Source of the DNA: Staphylococcaceae bacterium UBA6286
GTDB lineage: Bacteria; Bacillota; Bacilli; Staphylococcales; Staphylococcaceae
Length of the DNA: 12,086 nt
Direction of reading: 5' to 3'
NCBI GenBank assembly: GCA_002438305.1
Contig: DJUI01000075.1
Span: 1 to 12,086 of the forward strand
Under the pieces are notes generated by a model. That model did no database searches and was not told the DNA's origin. It saw only the letters and a list, made by a program, of their open reading frames with translations. Of this stretch, positions 6,168 through 12,086 are shown piece after piece. Both the position numbers and the translations under genes were made by a program. Numbering within the stretch: the stretch's first letter is position 1; each line of letters opens with the position of its first letter.

Positions 6168-7673
6168 TTATTTTCCTCTTTTCTCTACAATATAAACTTG
6201 ATTTGAATTTTCAGTGCCGATCTTAAGGATCGGCTGGTTGTTGATGAACTGCCAGTAATCGATGATCTCCTGGGTGATGCGTTCTCCCGCCATCACAATC
6301 GGAATGCCCGGTGGATAGATCATTAATGATTCAGCACAGATTTCTCCGACAGCCTGTTCAATGTTAACAGGTCGTTTATCAGCATAGAGTACTTCTCTCA
6401 ACCCCATTGCCTGCTCTGGAATATTAAGCTGTTTGAGTACGGGGGAGTGAACTGCTCCGTCACTTTGATGATAGCGTCTGCTGATGGATTGCAGTGCGTG
6501 CAGCAGGCGGTTCAGTACATCTTCATTGTCGGCGATGGAGACAATGCCCATGATTAAGTTAGGTTCAGCAAGTTCCATCTGGATGTTGTAATCACTGCGC
6601 AACAGTTTGTATACTTCAAATCCTGACAGTTCGATTGTTGTATCAATATAAATAGTGAGCTTCGATTCATCGAGCTGCTGCTGATACAGTTCCTTGAACA
6701 CGAATCCGTCCAGCATATGAAACCCAGGAATGTCATTGACTGCCCGCTTGAATGCCTGAACAGCAGGCATCAACTGCTCAAATCGCTGGTAGCCGTTCAG
6801 TGCCAGGTTTTTCCGTGCGATATCGAGCGACGACATCAGCAGGTAAGACGCGCTCGTTGACGTCAGCATATTGATGACGCTTTTGACTTTGCGCTTATCA
6901 ACTAAATCTCCTTGGACGAGCAGTGCGCTCGACTGAGTGAATGAGCCGCCTGTCTTATGAAGGCTGGTCGCTGCCATGTCTGCGCCGGCTTCCATGCTGG
7001 ACAGCGGCAGCTGAGGTGAAAATCTGAAATGCGCGCCATGTGCTTCGTCAACGAGCACCGGCATATGGTGCATATGTGCAAGTTCAGTAATAGATGCCAG
7101 GTCACTCACTGCGCCGAAATAAGTAGGATTCATAATAAAGACTGCACGGGCATCGGGATGTTTGTTGATGGTACGTTTAACTTGGTCATAGCTTAAGTTA
7201 TGCGCAATACCAAACGTCGCATCAAATTCCGGTGTAACATAAATCGGTGTAACGTCAGCAAGTGCCATCGCATTCAGCACTGATTTATGAACATTTCTTG
7301 GAAGAATCAGCTTGTCTCCCGGTCTGCACACAGAGAAGATCATTGTCTGGATACCTTCTGTTGTCCCGTTGACAAGAAAGTGAGCATCATCTGCAAGATA
7401 AAGGTCAGCGAGCAGATGCTGCGCTTCTTTGATGACCCCTTTAGGATTATCATAATTATCCAGCTGCGGCATAGAGTTGACGTCATGCCGCAAAGTCGAT
7501 TGACCGTAATAATAAAGTTCAGACTGAGGGTCCAGTCCTCGTTTATGACCTGGCACATCAAAACTGGTGACGTTCTCTGATTCATATAATTTAAGTGCAT
7601 CAAACAATGGCGTTGAGCTATGTTTGATTGTATCTATCTGTGTAAATGATTTGATTTCTATAGGTTTGAGCAA
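6168..7673 (-). CDS. speA: Arginine decarboxylase, Orn/Lys/Arg decarboxylase fold-I PLP family
   Basis: The 501-residue protein resembles B. subtilis SpeA (about 490). Near the N-terminus is FDVPGHKRG (38-46), then NGTTEG (102-107) in the cofactor phosphate site, PRNVHKS (125-131), and VDEAHGAH (208-215) with D209 for the pyridine nitrogen. TSLHK (236-240) carries the PLP lysine K240. The C-terminal domain contains MIYPPGIPI. The family includes lysine and ornithine decarboxylases. Arginine is favoured because agmatinase is in the same operon, but substrate is inferred from context. The start is TTG at 7673: GAGGTG lies five bases upstream, there is no in-frame ATG until about residue 68, and the N-terminal segment is needed for the fold. 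It is the first gene of the operon. Confidence 0.93.
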   Translation of the reverse strand: MLKPIEIKSFTQIDTIKHSSTPLFDALKLYESENVTSFDVPGHKRGLDPQSELYYYGQSTLRHDVNSMPQLDNYDNPKGVIKEAQHLLADLYLADDAHFLVNGTTEGIQTMIFSVCRPGDKLILPRNVHKSVLNAMALADVTPIYVTPEFDATFGIAHNLSYDQVKRTINKHPDARAVFIMNPTYFGAVSDLASITELAHMHHMPVLVDEAHGAHFRFSPQLPLSSMEAGADMAATSLHKTGGSFTQSSALLVQGDLVDKRKVKSVINMLTSTSASYLLMSSLDIARKNLALNGYQRFEQLMPAVQAFKRAVNDIPGFHMLDGFVFKELYQQQLDESKLTIYIDTTIELSGFEVYKLLRSDYNIQMELAEPNLIMGIVSIADNEDVLNRLLHALQSISRRYHQSDGAVHSPVLKQLNIPEQAMGLREVLYADKRPVNIEQAVGEICAESLMIYPPGIPIVMAGERITQEIIDYWQFINNQPILKIGTENSNQVYIVEKRGK

Positions 7674-7684
7674 TGCTGCACCTC

Positions 7685-7728
7685 ACAATTTTCAGCGAAT
7701 TGTAAAATATAGTAATACTTAACTATAT
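7685..7728 (-). promoter_or_regulatory. Hairpins in the speA leader
   Basis: Two short inverted repeats lie between the promoter and the speA ribosome binding site. ATATAGT (7707-7713) pairs with ACTATAT (7722-7728), loop 8. ACAATT (7685-7690) pairs with AATTGT (7698-7703), loop 7, and ends directly next to GAGGTG. They could act in leader control of translation or as a protein site; AT-richness makes chance possible. Confidence 0.3.
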
Positions 7729-7764
7729 GTTTTATATAACTGTTAATTTATTTTGACCAAACAA

Positions 7765-7793
7765 ATTGTAATGTATTACTAAACTCATGGCAA
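7765..7793 (-). promoter_or_regulatory. Promoter of the spe operon
   Basis: On the minus strand TTGCCA (7788-7793), a 17-base spacer and TACAAT (7765-7770) form a good sigma-A promoter. It predicts a leader of about 85 bases before the TTG start of speA. No comparably good promoter was seen inside the operon. Confidence 0.7.
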
Positions 7794-7839
7794 GAAAAAT
7801 TTTTCATTTTGCATATGTTTTTTTGAAGCGGGAATAGTC

Positions 7840-7848
7840 TGATAGAAT
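7840..7848 (+). promoter_or_regulatory. Candidate extended -10 promoter for pgl
   Basis: TG-A-TAGAAT forms an extended -10 element. TTGAAG at 7823-7828 is only 14 bases away, so the -35 contact would be weak. The transcript would start about 20 bases before the pgl ATG. Confidence 0.42.
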
Positions 7849-7873
7849 GAGAGAAACAAGAGGAGGAATCAAC

Positions 7874-8905
7874 ATGGTAAATACTGTAGGTTATATTGGA
7901 TCTTATACGAAAAAAGATGGGAAAGGAATTTACCGTTTTGAACTTAATGAAGAAGCGAAAAAATTAGAAACCATTGAAACAGGTTACGAAGTGCAGGCAT
8001 CCACTTATGTGGTTCAGCACGGAGATTTCTTATATGGCATTAAGAAAGAAAATGATAAAGCCGGCGTTGCTGCCTACCGAATCGATGCAGAAGGAAAACT
8101 TGAGTTCATCAATGATTGTCTTGAATCAGCAGAAAGCGGCTGTCATATCTGGGTATCTGATGACGGTAAATTTTTATTTGAAGCAGTTTACGGTGCAGGA
8201 CAGGCCCGTCTCTACAGTCTGAAACCAGAAACAGGGGAAGTACTGCAGTTGATTGATACGGTCGTTCAACAAGGCGAAGGACCAAACGAAGATCGTCAGG
8301 ACAAAGCACATACGCATTATATTCAGCAGACACCGGACTTGAAGTATGCAGTTGCAGTTGATCTAGGAGCAGATGAAGTCATTACATTCAAATTCAGTGA
8401 CAACGGTCTGAACAGAGTCGGCGAACTGAAACTGCCGGCGGGTGTCGGTCCGAGACATTTGACGTTCCATAACAATGGTCAATATGCTTACGTGTTCACC
8501 GAACTGAGCAACGACGTCTTCGTGCTGAAATACAACGACGGTGATTTTGAAATATTAGAACAGCATCACGCAGTGCCTGATGATTTTACAGACAATACAC
8601 AAGGCGCAGCGATCCGTTTGAGTCACGATAACAAGTTCGTCTATGCTTCTAACCGAGGCCATCAAAGTATTGCAGTGTTCAAAGTTGAGGGAGACGGCAG
8701 TCGACTGTCTCTTGTTGAGATGACTGATTGCGGGGGAGATTGGCCGCGTGACTTCAACATTACACGAAGTGACAGATTTTTAGTATGTGCCCATGAAGTA
8801 AGTGGCAATGTGTCATTATTTGAGAGAGATAGAGAGACAGGTCAATTGACATTGCTTGAAAATGACAAACAAGCAGCTGAAGGTGTCTGCGTACAGTTTC
8901 TCTAA
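7874..8905 (+). CDS. pgl: 6-phosphogluconolactonase-type seven-bladed beta-propeller lactonase
   Basis: The 343-residue protein belongs to the YkgB/Pgl (cycloisomerase 2) family, whose usual length is about 340-350. The start is ATG 7874, preceded by AGAGGAGG at seven bases, rather than the frame's upstream ATG at 7847. Family blocks are clear: MVNTVGYIGSYT at the start, then CHIWVSDDGKFLFEAVYGAG, DRQDKAHTHYIQQTPD, VDLGADEV, GPRHLTFHNNGQYAYVFTEL, SHDNKFVYASNRGHQSIAVF and DWPRDFNITRSDRFLVCAHE. Each is a propeller strand set with the conserved Arg/His residues of the active face. It is expected to hydrolyse 6-phosphogluconolactone in the oxidative pentose phosphate pathway, which would supply NADPH. 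Related proteins act on other lactones, so substrate is a family inference. It is followed 12 bases later by the amidase gene and is likely co-transcribed with it. Confidence 0.9.
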   Translation: MVNTVGYIGSYTKKDGKGIYRFELNEEAKKLETIETGYEVQASTYVVQHGDFLYGIKKENDKAGVAAYRIDAEGKLEFINDCLESAESGCHIWVSDDGKFLFEAVYGAGQARLYSLKPETGEVLQLIDTVVQQGEGPNEDRQDKAHTHYIQQTPDLKYAVAVDLGADEVITFKFSDNGLNRVGELKLPAGVGPRHLTFHNNGQYAYVFTELSNDVFVLKYNDGDFEILEQHHAVPDDFTDNTQGAAIRLSHDNKFVYASNRGHQSIAVFKVEGDGSRLSLVEMTDCGGDWPRDFNITRSDRFLVCAHEVSGNVSLFERDRETGQLTLLENDKQAAEGVCVQFL

Positions 8906-8917
8906 GGAGTGATCCAA

Positions 8918-9691
8918 ATGAAAACAGCAGTCTATCAGATGGCAGTCATTCCAGGGCAGCCGAAAGATAATATTAAAAAAGTGGCCGACTGGCTGAATCA
9001 GCTGCCGGATGATATTGATATCGCCGTGCTTCCTGAAATGTGGAATACTTCGTATACATTGAATCGCTTAGCAGATTTAATCGACGATGAAGGGAGCCGG
9101 GAAATCACGATGCTGCAGCAAGCTGCGAAACATCAGAACGTGAATATTGTGGCAGGTTCTATTGCCGTAAAAGCCGGCACTAAATTTCGTAACCGGTCCA
9201 TCGTCATCGACCGGCGCGGCAATATCATCCATCATTATGACAAAATCCATTTAGTGCCGATGCTTGATGAACCCAGCTTTCTGGAAGCAGGCAATAAGTT
9301 TGAAACGTTTGAACTTGACGGCATGAAGATGGGGATGATCATCTGTTATGACCTTAGGTTTCCTGAAATAACACGAAGACTGGCCGTTGACGGCGCGGAA
9401 CTATTGTTTGTCGTTGCAGAATGGCCGATTGAACGAATCCGTCATTTTACGGCGCTGTTGACAGCACGTGCGATAGAAAATCAATGTTACGTCGTTGCAA
9501 GCAACGGTGCAGGGACATGTGAACGTACTGTGTTTGGCGGGAAATCAATGGTGATTAGTCCGCTAGGTGACGTAATAGCAGAAGCAGAGATGGATGAAGC
9601 GACGATAACTGCTGAAATTAAGACAGAGCAGTCTGACGCAGTCCGGCAAGCTATTCCGATATTTAAATCACGTAGAACAGACTTATATTAA
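8918..9691 (+). CDS. Carbon-nitrogen hydrolase of the nitrilase superfamily (omega-amidase-like)
   Basis: The 257-residue protein has the complete nitrilase catalytic triad: E40 (LPEMWNTSY), K109 (YDKIHL) and C143 (ICYDLRFPE). The later EWP, HFTALLTARAIENQCYVVASN and C-terminal IPIFKSRRTDLY blocks match B. subtilis MtnU/YkrU and the NIT2/YafV omega-amidases, which hydrolyse alpha-keto acid amides such as 2-oxoglutaramate. No other methionine-salvage gene is nearby, so the substrate is open. A similar hydrolase borders the agr locus in staphylococci, but no agr gene is seen here. The ATG at 8918 is chosen over GTG 8909 because AAGGAG at 8904-8909, which overlaps the pgl stop, is its ribosome binding site. 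It is second in a two-gene unit that ends in a strong terminator. Confidence 0.92.
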   Translation: MKTAVYQMAVIPGQPKDNIKKVADWLNQLPDDIDIAVLPEMWNTSYTLNRLADLIDDEGSREITMLQQAAKHQNVNIVAGSIAVKAGTKFRNRSIVIDRRGNIIHHYDKIHLVPMLDEPSFLEAGNKFETFELDGMKMGMIICYDLRFPEITRRLAVDGAELLFVVAEWPIERIRHFTALLTARAIENQCYVVASNGAGTCERTVFGGKSMVISPLGDVIAEAEMDEATITAEIKTEQSDAVRQAIPIFKSRRTDLY

Positions 9692-9701
9692 TGCGTGAAT
9701 T

Positions 9702-9734
9702 AAACCGCTCCGGGTAATGAGGAGCGGTTTTTTT
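9702..9734 (+). terminator. Terminator of the pgl-amidase unit
   Basis: AAACCGCTCC (9702-9711) pairs with GGAGCGGTTT (9721-9730) around a 9-base loop and is followed by TTTT. It begins ten bases after the amidase stop codon. Confidence 0.92.
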
Positions 9735-9851
9735 GTGTGAGTAGAAGGTTGAGAATATACTGAGCTGCTTCAAAATAGACTGGCGATGGCTATTGAAAAT
9801 TGTGTATTAATAAAATCTTTAATTATAACATATACTATTATAAAAATGTGG

Positions 9852-9874
9852 AAAGTTTCCAAATTGGAAACTTT
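9852..9874. repeat. Perfect 23-bp palindrome in a convergent intergenic spacer
   Basis: AAAGTTTCCAA (9852-9862) and TTGGAAACTTT (9864-9874) are exact inverted copies around one central A. A nested GGAAA-G-TTTCC (9850-9860) overlaps the left arm. It lies between two convergent genes, each with its own terminator, and the surrounding sequence is very AT-rich. It may be an operator, a weak terminator or the stem of a small RNA. Nothing in the sequence decides this. Confidence 0.6.
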
Positions 9875-9904
9875 TAATTTAAAACCGCGCTGTGATGATT
9901 CTAT

Positions 9905-9943
9905 CAAAAAACAAAAAAAGACCACTGATTAATCAGCAGTCTT
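9905..9943 (-). terminator. Terminator of the aldehyde dehydrogenase gene
   Basis: On the minus strand AAGAC and GTCTT (9939-9943 and 9918-9922) enclose CTGATT/AATCAG with a small internal mismatch. A long T-rich tail (TTTTTTTGTTTTTTG, 9905-9919) follows. It begins 11 bases after the stop codon. Confidence 0.8.
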
Positions 9944-9953
9944 GTATGCATTC

Positions 9954-11327
9954 TTATTTGTAAAGTTGTCTAATATACTTGAATTTCCCTTTGTACGGCG
10001 GGAAGAGCAGGCCTGTTTCGAGTTTCGTACTTTTAGTCATATAGGCTTTCTGATGACTGAACAGATCGAATGAATATTTGCCGTGATAAGTACCGATGCC
10101 TGACGGACCAACGCCGCCGAACGGTAAATAAGGGTTTGAAACATGCATGAGTGTATCGTTGACGCAGCCACCGCCGAACGACAGGCGCTTGAATACTGTT
10201 TTGACGAAGTCATTGTCCTCACTGAAGACATATAGTGCCAGAGGTTTGTCGAATGTGCGGACAATATCGAATACCTCATCCCGTGAATCAAATGTAATAA
10301 TCGGTAATATCGGTCCGAAAATTTCTTCCTGCATCACATCGTCACTTAATGTGACTTCATCGATGAGTGTAGGTTCGATATAACGACTATCAGCGTTTGT
10401 CTGACCTCCTAACACAATACGGTCTGCTGCAGAGTCTATCAATCCGCTCAATCGTTTGAAGTGGCTGTCGTTGACAATTCGGCTGAAATCTTCACTGCGC
10501 TCGATGTCTTTTCCGTAAAATTCGGTAATCGTATTGCGCATCGCCTTGATGAACTTATCTTTTACTTTGCGGTCGATTAATATATAGTCCGGTGCAACAC
10601 ATGTCTGACCGGCGTTCATGAATTTACCAAATGCAATCCGCTCAGCAGCGACTTTGATGTTCGCCGTCTCATCGATGATAGTAGGACTCTCACCGCCAAG
10701 TTCAAGTGCTACAGGTGTTAAGTGTTTACTTGCAGCTTCATAGACGATTTGACCAACCTTTGTACTGCCGGTAAAGAAAATGAAGTCAAACTTTTCTTTC
10801 AGCAGTGCTGATGTGACGTCTTTTTCACCGAGAACTGTCGTGACATAATTGGGTTCAAATGCGGCTGTAATAATCTCAGCAATGACTTGACTTGTATTCG
10901 GTGTCAGTTCAGACGGTTTGACGACGGCGCAGTTTCCAGCTGCAATAGCACCAATCAATGGTTCCATGATCAGTTGAAATGGATAGTTGAACGGGCCGAT
11001 GATTAGGACAGTACCAAGCGGTTCACGTACAACATAGCTCTTCGCGGGAAACTGAAGCATCGGTGTATTCATAGACTCAGGCTTACTATAGTTTTTCAGC
11101 TCTTTTAAAAACATGCTGATAGATTTCAGAATAATTCCGATTTCAGACGCGTAGCCTTCGACTTTTCCTTTGCCGAGATCTTGATTCAACGCCTTCAAAA
11201 TGTCAGCTTCTCTTTTTTTGATTTCTTTACGCAACGACTTCAGCTGCTTCTTTCGGAACTTGATATCTTTTGTAGCATCTGTATCAAAAAAAGCATTCAT
11301 GGCATCTACTTGTGGTTGATGGGACAT
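9954..11327 (-). CDS. NAD(P)-dependent aldehyde dehydrogenase, class 3-like
   Basis: The 457-residue protein is full length for the short class 3-type ALDH group (staphylococcal AldH, B. subtilis YwdH). Blocks in order are IIGPFNYPFQL, KPSELTPN, FTGSTKVGQ (nucleotide site), LELGGESP with general base E209, NAGQTCVAPDY with nucleophile C243, EEIFGPILPI and the C-terminal PPYKGKFKYIRQLYK. The long hydrophobic C-terminal tail of animal class 3 enzymes is absent. It oxidises aldehydes to acids; the natural substrate is unknown. ATG 11327 is preferred over GTG 11345 because GGAGTGA sits six bases upstream of it. It is monocistronic, with a terminator just after the stop codon, and is divergent from the oxidoreductase gene at 11413. 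Confidence 0.92.
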   Translation of the reverse strand: MSHQPQVDAMNAFFDTDATKDIKFRKKQLKSLRKEIKKREADILKALNQDLGKGKVEGYASEIGIILKSISMFLKELKNYSKPESMNTPMLQFPAKSYVVREPLGTVLIIGPFNYPFQLIMEPLIGAIAAGNCAVVKPSELTPNTSQVIAEIITAAFEPNYVTTVLGEKDVTSALLKEKFDFIFFTGSTKVGQIVYEAASKHLTPVALELGGESPTIIDETANIKVAAERIAFGKFMNAGQTCVAPDYILIDRKVKDKFIKAMRNTITEFYGKDIERSEDFSRIVNDSHFKRLSGLIDSAADRIVLGGQTNADSRYIEPTLIDEVTLSDDVMQEEIFGPILPIITFDSRDEVFDIVRTFDKPLALYVFSEDNDFVKTVFKRLSFGGGCVNDTLMHVSNPYLPFGGVGPSGIGTYHGKYSFDLFSHQKAYMTKSTKLETGLLFPPYKGKFKYIRQLYK

Positions 11328-11376
11328 GTTATTCACTCCATTCACTTTTATCTTAAGTGTACATCAAATCGAAACA

Positions 11377-11385
11377 TGTTAGAAT
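11377..11385 (+). promoter_or_regulatory. Candidate extended -10 promoter for the Gfo/Idh/MocA gene
   Basis: TG-T-TAGAAT is an extended -10 element about 28 bases before the ATG at 11413. No clear -35 box is seen. The short gap of about 85 bases to the divergent aldehyde dehydrogenase start means both promoters probably overlap. Confidence 0.38.
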
Positions 11386-11412
11386 TAATACAGCTTAAGA
11401 AGAGGTGACGAT

Positions 11413-12086
11413 ATGAGATTTGGTATAATAGGAACGAACTGGATTACAGATCGTTTAATAGAAGCGGGCAGAACAGTAGAAGGATTTGAAGTGACAGCGG
11501 TATATTCAAGAACGATGGAAACAGCTGATCAGTTTGCAGATAAACATCGCATTGACCATCGATTTGATGACTGGACAGCTTCCCTGACAAGCCGTGAGTT
11601 TGATGCGGTCTACATAGCAACACCTAATTTACTGCATGCTCAGCAGTCGATTGATGTGATGAATCACGGCAAGCATGTATTATGCGAAAAGCCGCTGACG
11701 CTGACAGTCAAGCAGGCGGAAGAAATGTTTCAGACGGCGCGTGACAATGATGTCGTGCTGATGGAGGCAATGAAATCGACGGAATCTGAAGCGTTTAAGC
11801 AGCTGGAACAATGGATTCATGATATCGGTACAATCCGCCGGGTTAATTTTCACTACAATCAATATTCTTCACGATATGATAAGTTGAAAGACGGCATCAT
11901 TGAAAATGCCTTCAAACCCGAACTAGGAAACGGTGCATTGATGGATCTCGGCGTTTATACCATTGCACCTCTTGTCAAATTGTTCGGTGTACCCAATACG
12001 CTCCATGCAGTGGCGGAGAAATTATCAACAGGAGCAGACGGGCAGGGCACAGTCATCTGTCAGTATGAAGAAATGACCGCTGTACT
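11413..12086 (+). CDS. Gfo/Idh/MocA-family NAD(P)-dependent oxidoreductase (C-terminus beyond right edge)
   Basis: I read this frame directly: 224 codons are open from ATG 11413 to the window edge. Residues 1-120 form a Rossmann fold that starts with FGIIGTNWITD and has VYIATPNLLHA and then VLCEKPLTL, whose EKP lysine is the conserved family residue. The second domain carries GNGALMDLGVYTIAPLVKLFG, the D-x-G-x-Y element of the active site. It resembles B. subtilis YulF-type proteins (about 330 residues), so roughly 100 residues lie off-window. Family members oxidise or epimerise sugars, inositols or related polyols. The substrate here is unknown. An AGAGGTGA ribosome binding site is located five bases before the start. 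Confidence 0.9.
   Translation, partial: MRFGIIGTNWITDRLIEAGRTVEGFEVTAVYSRTMETADQFADKHRIDHRFDDWTASLTSREFDAVYIATPNLLHAQQSIDVMNHGKHVLCEKPLTLTVKQAEEMFQTARDNDVVLMEAMKSTESEAFKQLEQWIHDIGTIRRVNFHYNQYSSRYDKLKDGIIENAFKPELGNGALMDLGVYTIAPLVKLFGVPNTLHAVAEKLSTGADGQGTVICQYEEMTAV

Noticed and set aside
7830..7836. GGGAATA as a possible sigma-B -10 box upstream of pgl
   Set aside because: No GTTT-type -35 element is present at the required distance; the extended -10 element TG-A-TAGAAT fits better.
9786..9932. 48-codon open frame on the plus strand, considered as a small toxin or phenol-soluble modulin-like peptide
   Set aside because: No ribosome binding site; it reads through the palindrome and into the aldehyde dehydrogenase terminator, and its composition reflects AT-rich DNA.
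9692..9953. Search for agr/hld genes beside the carbon-nitrogen hydrolase, as found in staphylococci
   Set aside because: No agrB, agrD, agrC, agrA or delta-toxin-like sequence is present; the spacer holds only two terminators and a palindrome.

Overview
The window looks like chromosomal DNA of a low-to-moderate GC Bacillota, most likely a Staphylococcaceae relative (Macrococcus, Salinicoccus or Jeotgalicoccus type). The basis is protein resemblance recalled from memory (VraR-like regulator, YolD, staphylococcal Pgl and aldehyde dehydrogenase), strong AGGAGG-type ribosome binding sites, a Bacillus-type LexA box and U-tailed terminators. No rRNA, tRNA, CRISPR array, insertion sequence or phage gene was seen.

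Left region (1-1794): a secreted, probably wall-attached protein is cut by the left edge on the minus strand. It has a signal peptide, two small beta-sandwich (CnaB/SpaA-like) segments and a Pro/Lys-rich tail with near-identical repeats containing an LPATQ motif. Divergent from it, across a 313-bp gap, is an orphan NarL/LuxR-type response regulator whose phospho-acceptor Asp is replaced by Glu.

Middle left (1938-4000): the regulator converges, through a shared terminator, on a YolD-family gene. That gene has a consensus sigma-A promoter with a LexA (SOS) box in its spacer. Upstream, also on the minus strand, is a 12-TM MFS transporter with its own terminator and a perfect inverted repeat over its -10 box.

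Centre (4001-7793): a compact minus-strand operon, speA-speD-speE-speB, encodes the whole agmatine route to spermidine: arginine to agmatine (SpeA), agmatine to putrescine (SpeB), S-adenosylmethionine to decarboxylated SAM (SpeD), and putrescine plus decarboxylated SAM to spermidine (SpeE). Genes abut or overlap, one consensus promoter lies in front, and a strong terminator lies behind speB.

Right region (7840-12086): divergent from spe is a two-gene plus-strand unit, a 6-phosphogluconolactonase-type beta-propeller protein and a nitrilase-superfamily amidase, ending in a good terminator. A 262-bp convergent spacer holding an unexplained 23-bp palindrome separates it from a minus-strand aldehyde dehydrogenase. 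Divergent from that gene is a Gfo/Idh/MocA oxidoreductase cut by the right edge.

Most of the window is ordinary housekeeping and accessory metabolism. The items most worth a second look are the Glu-receiver regulator next to the repeat-bearing surface protein, the SOS-controlled YolD without a visible polymerase partner, the complete spermidine operon, and the orphan palindrome.
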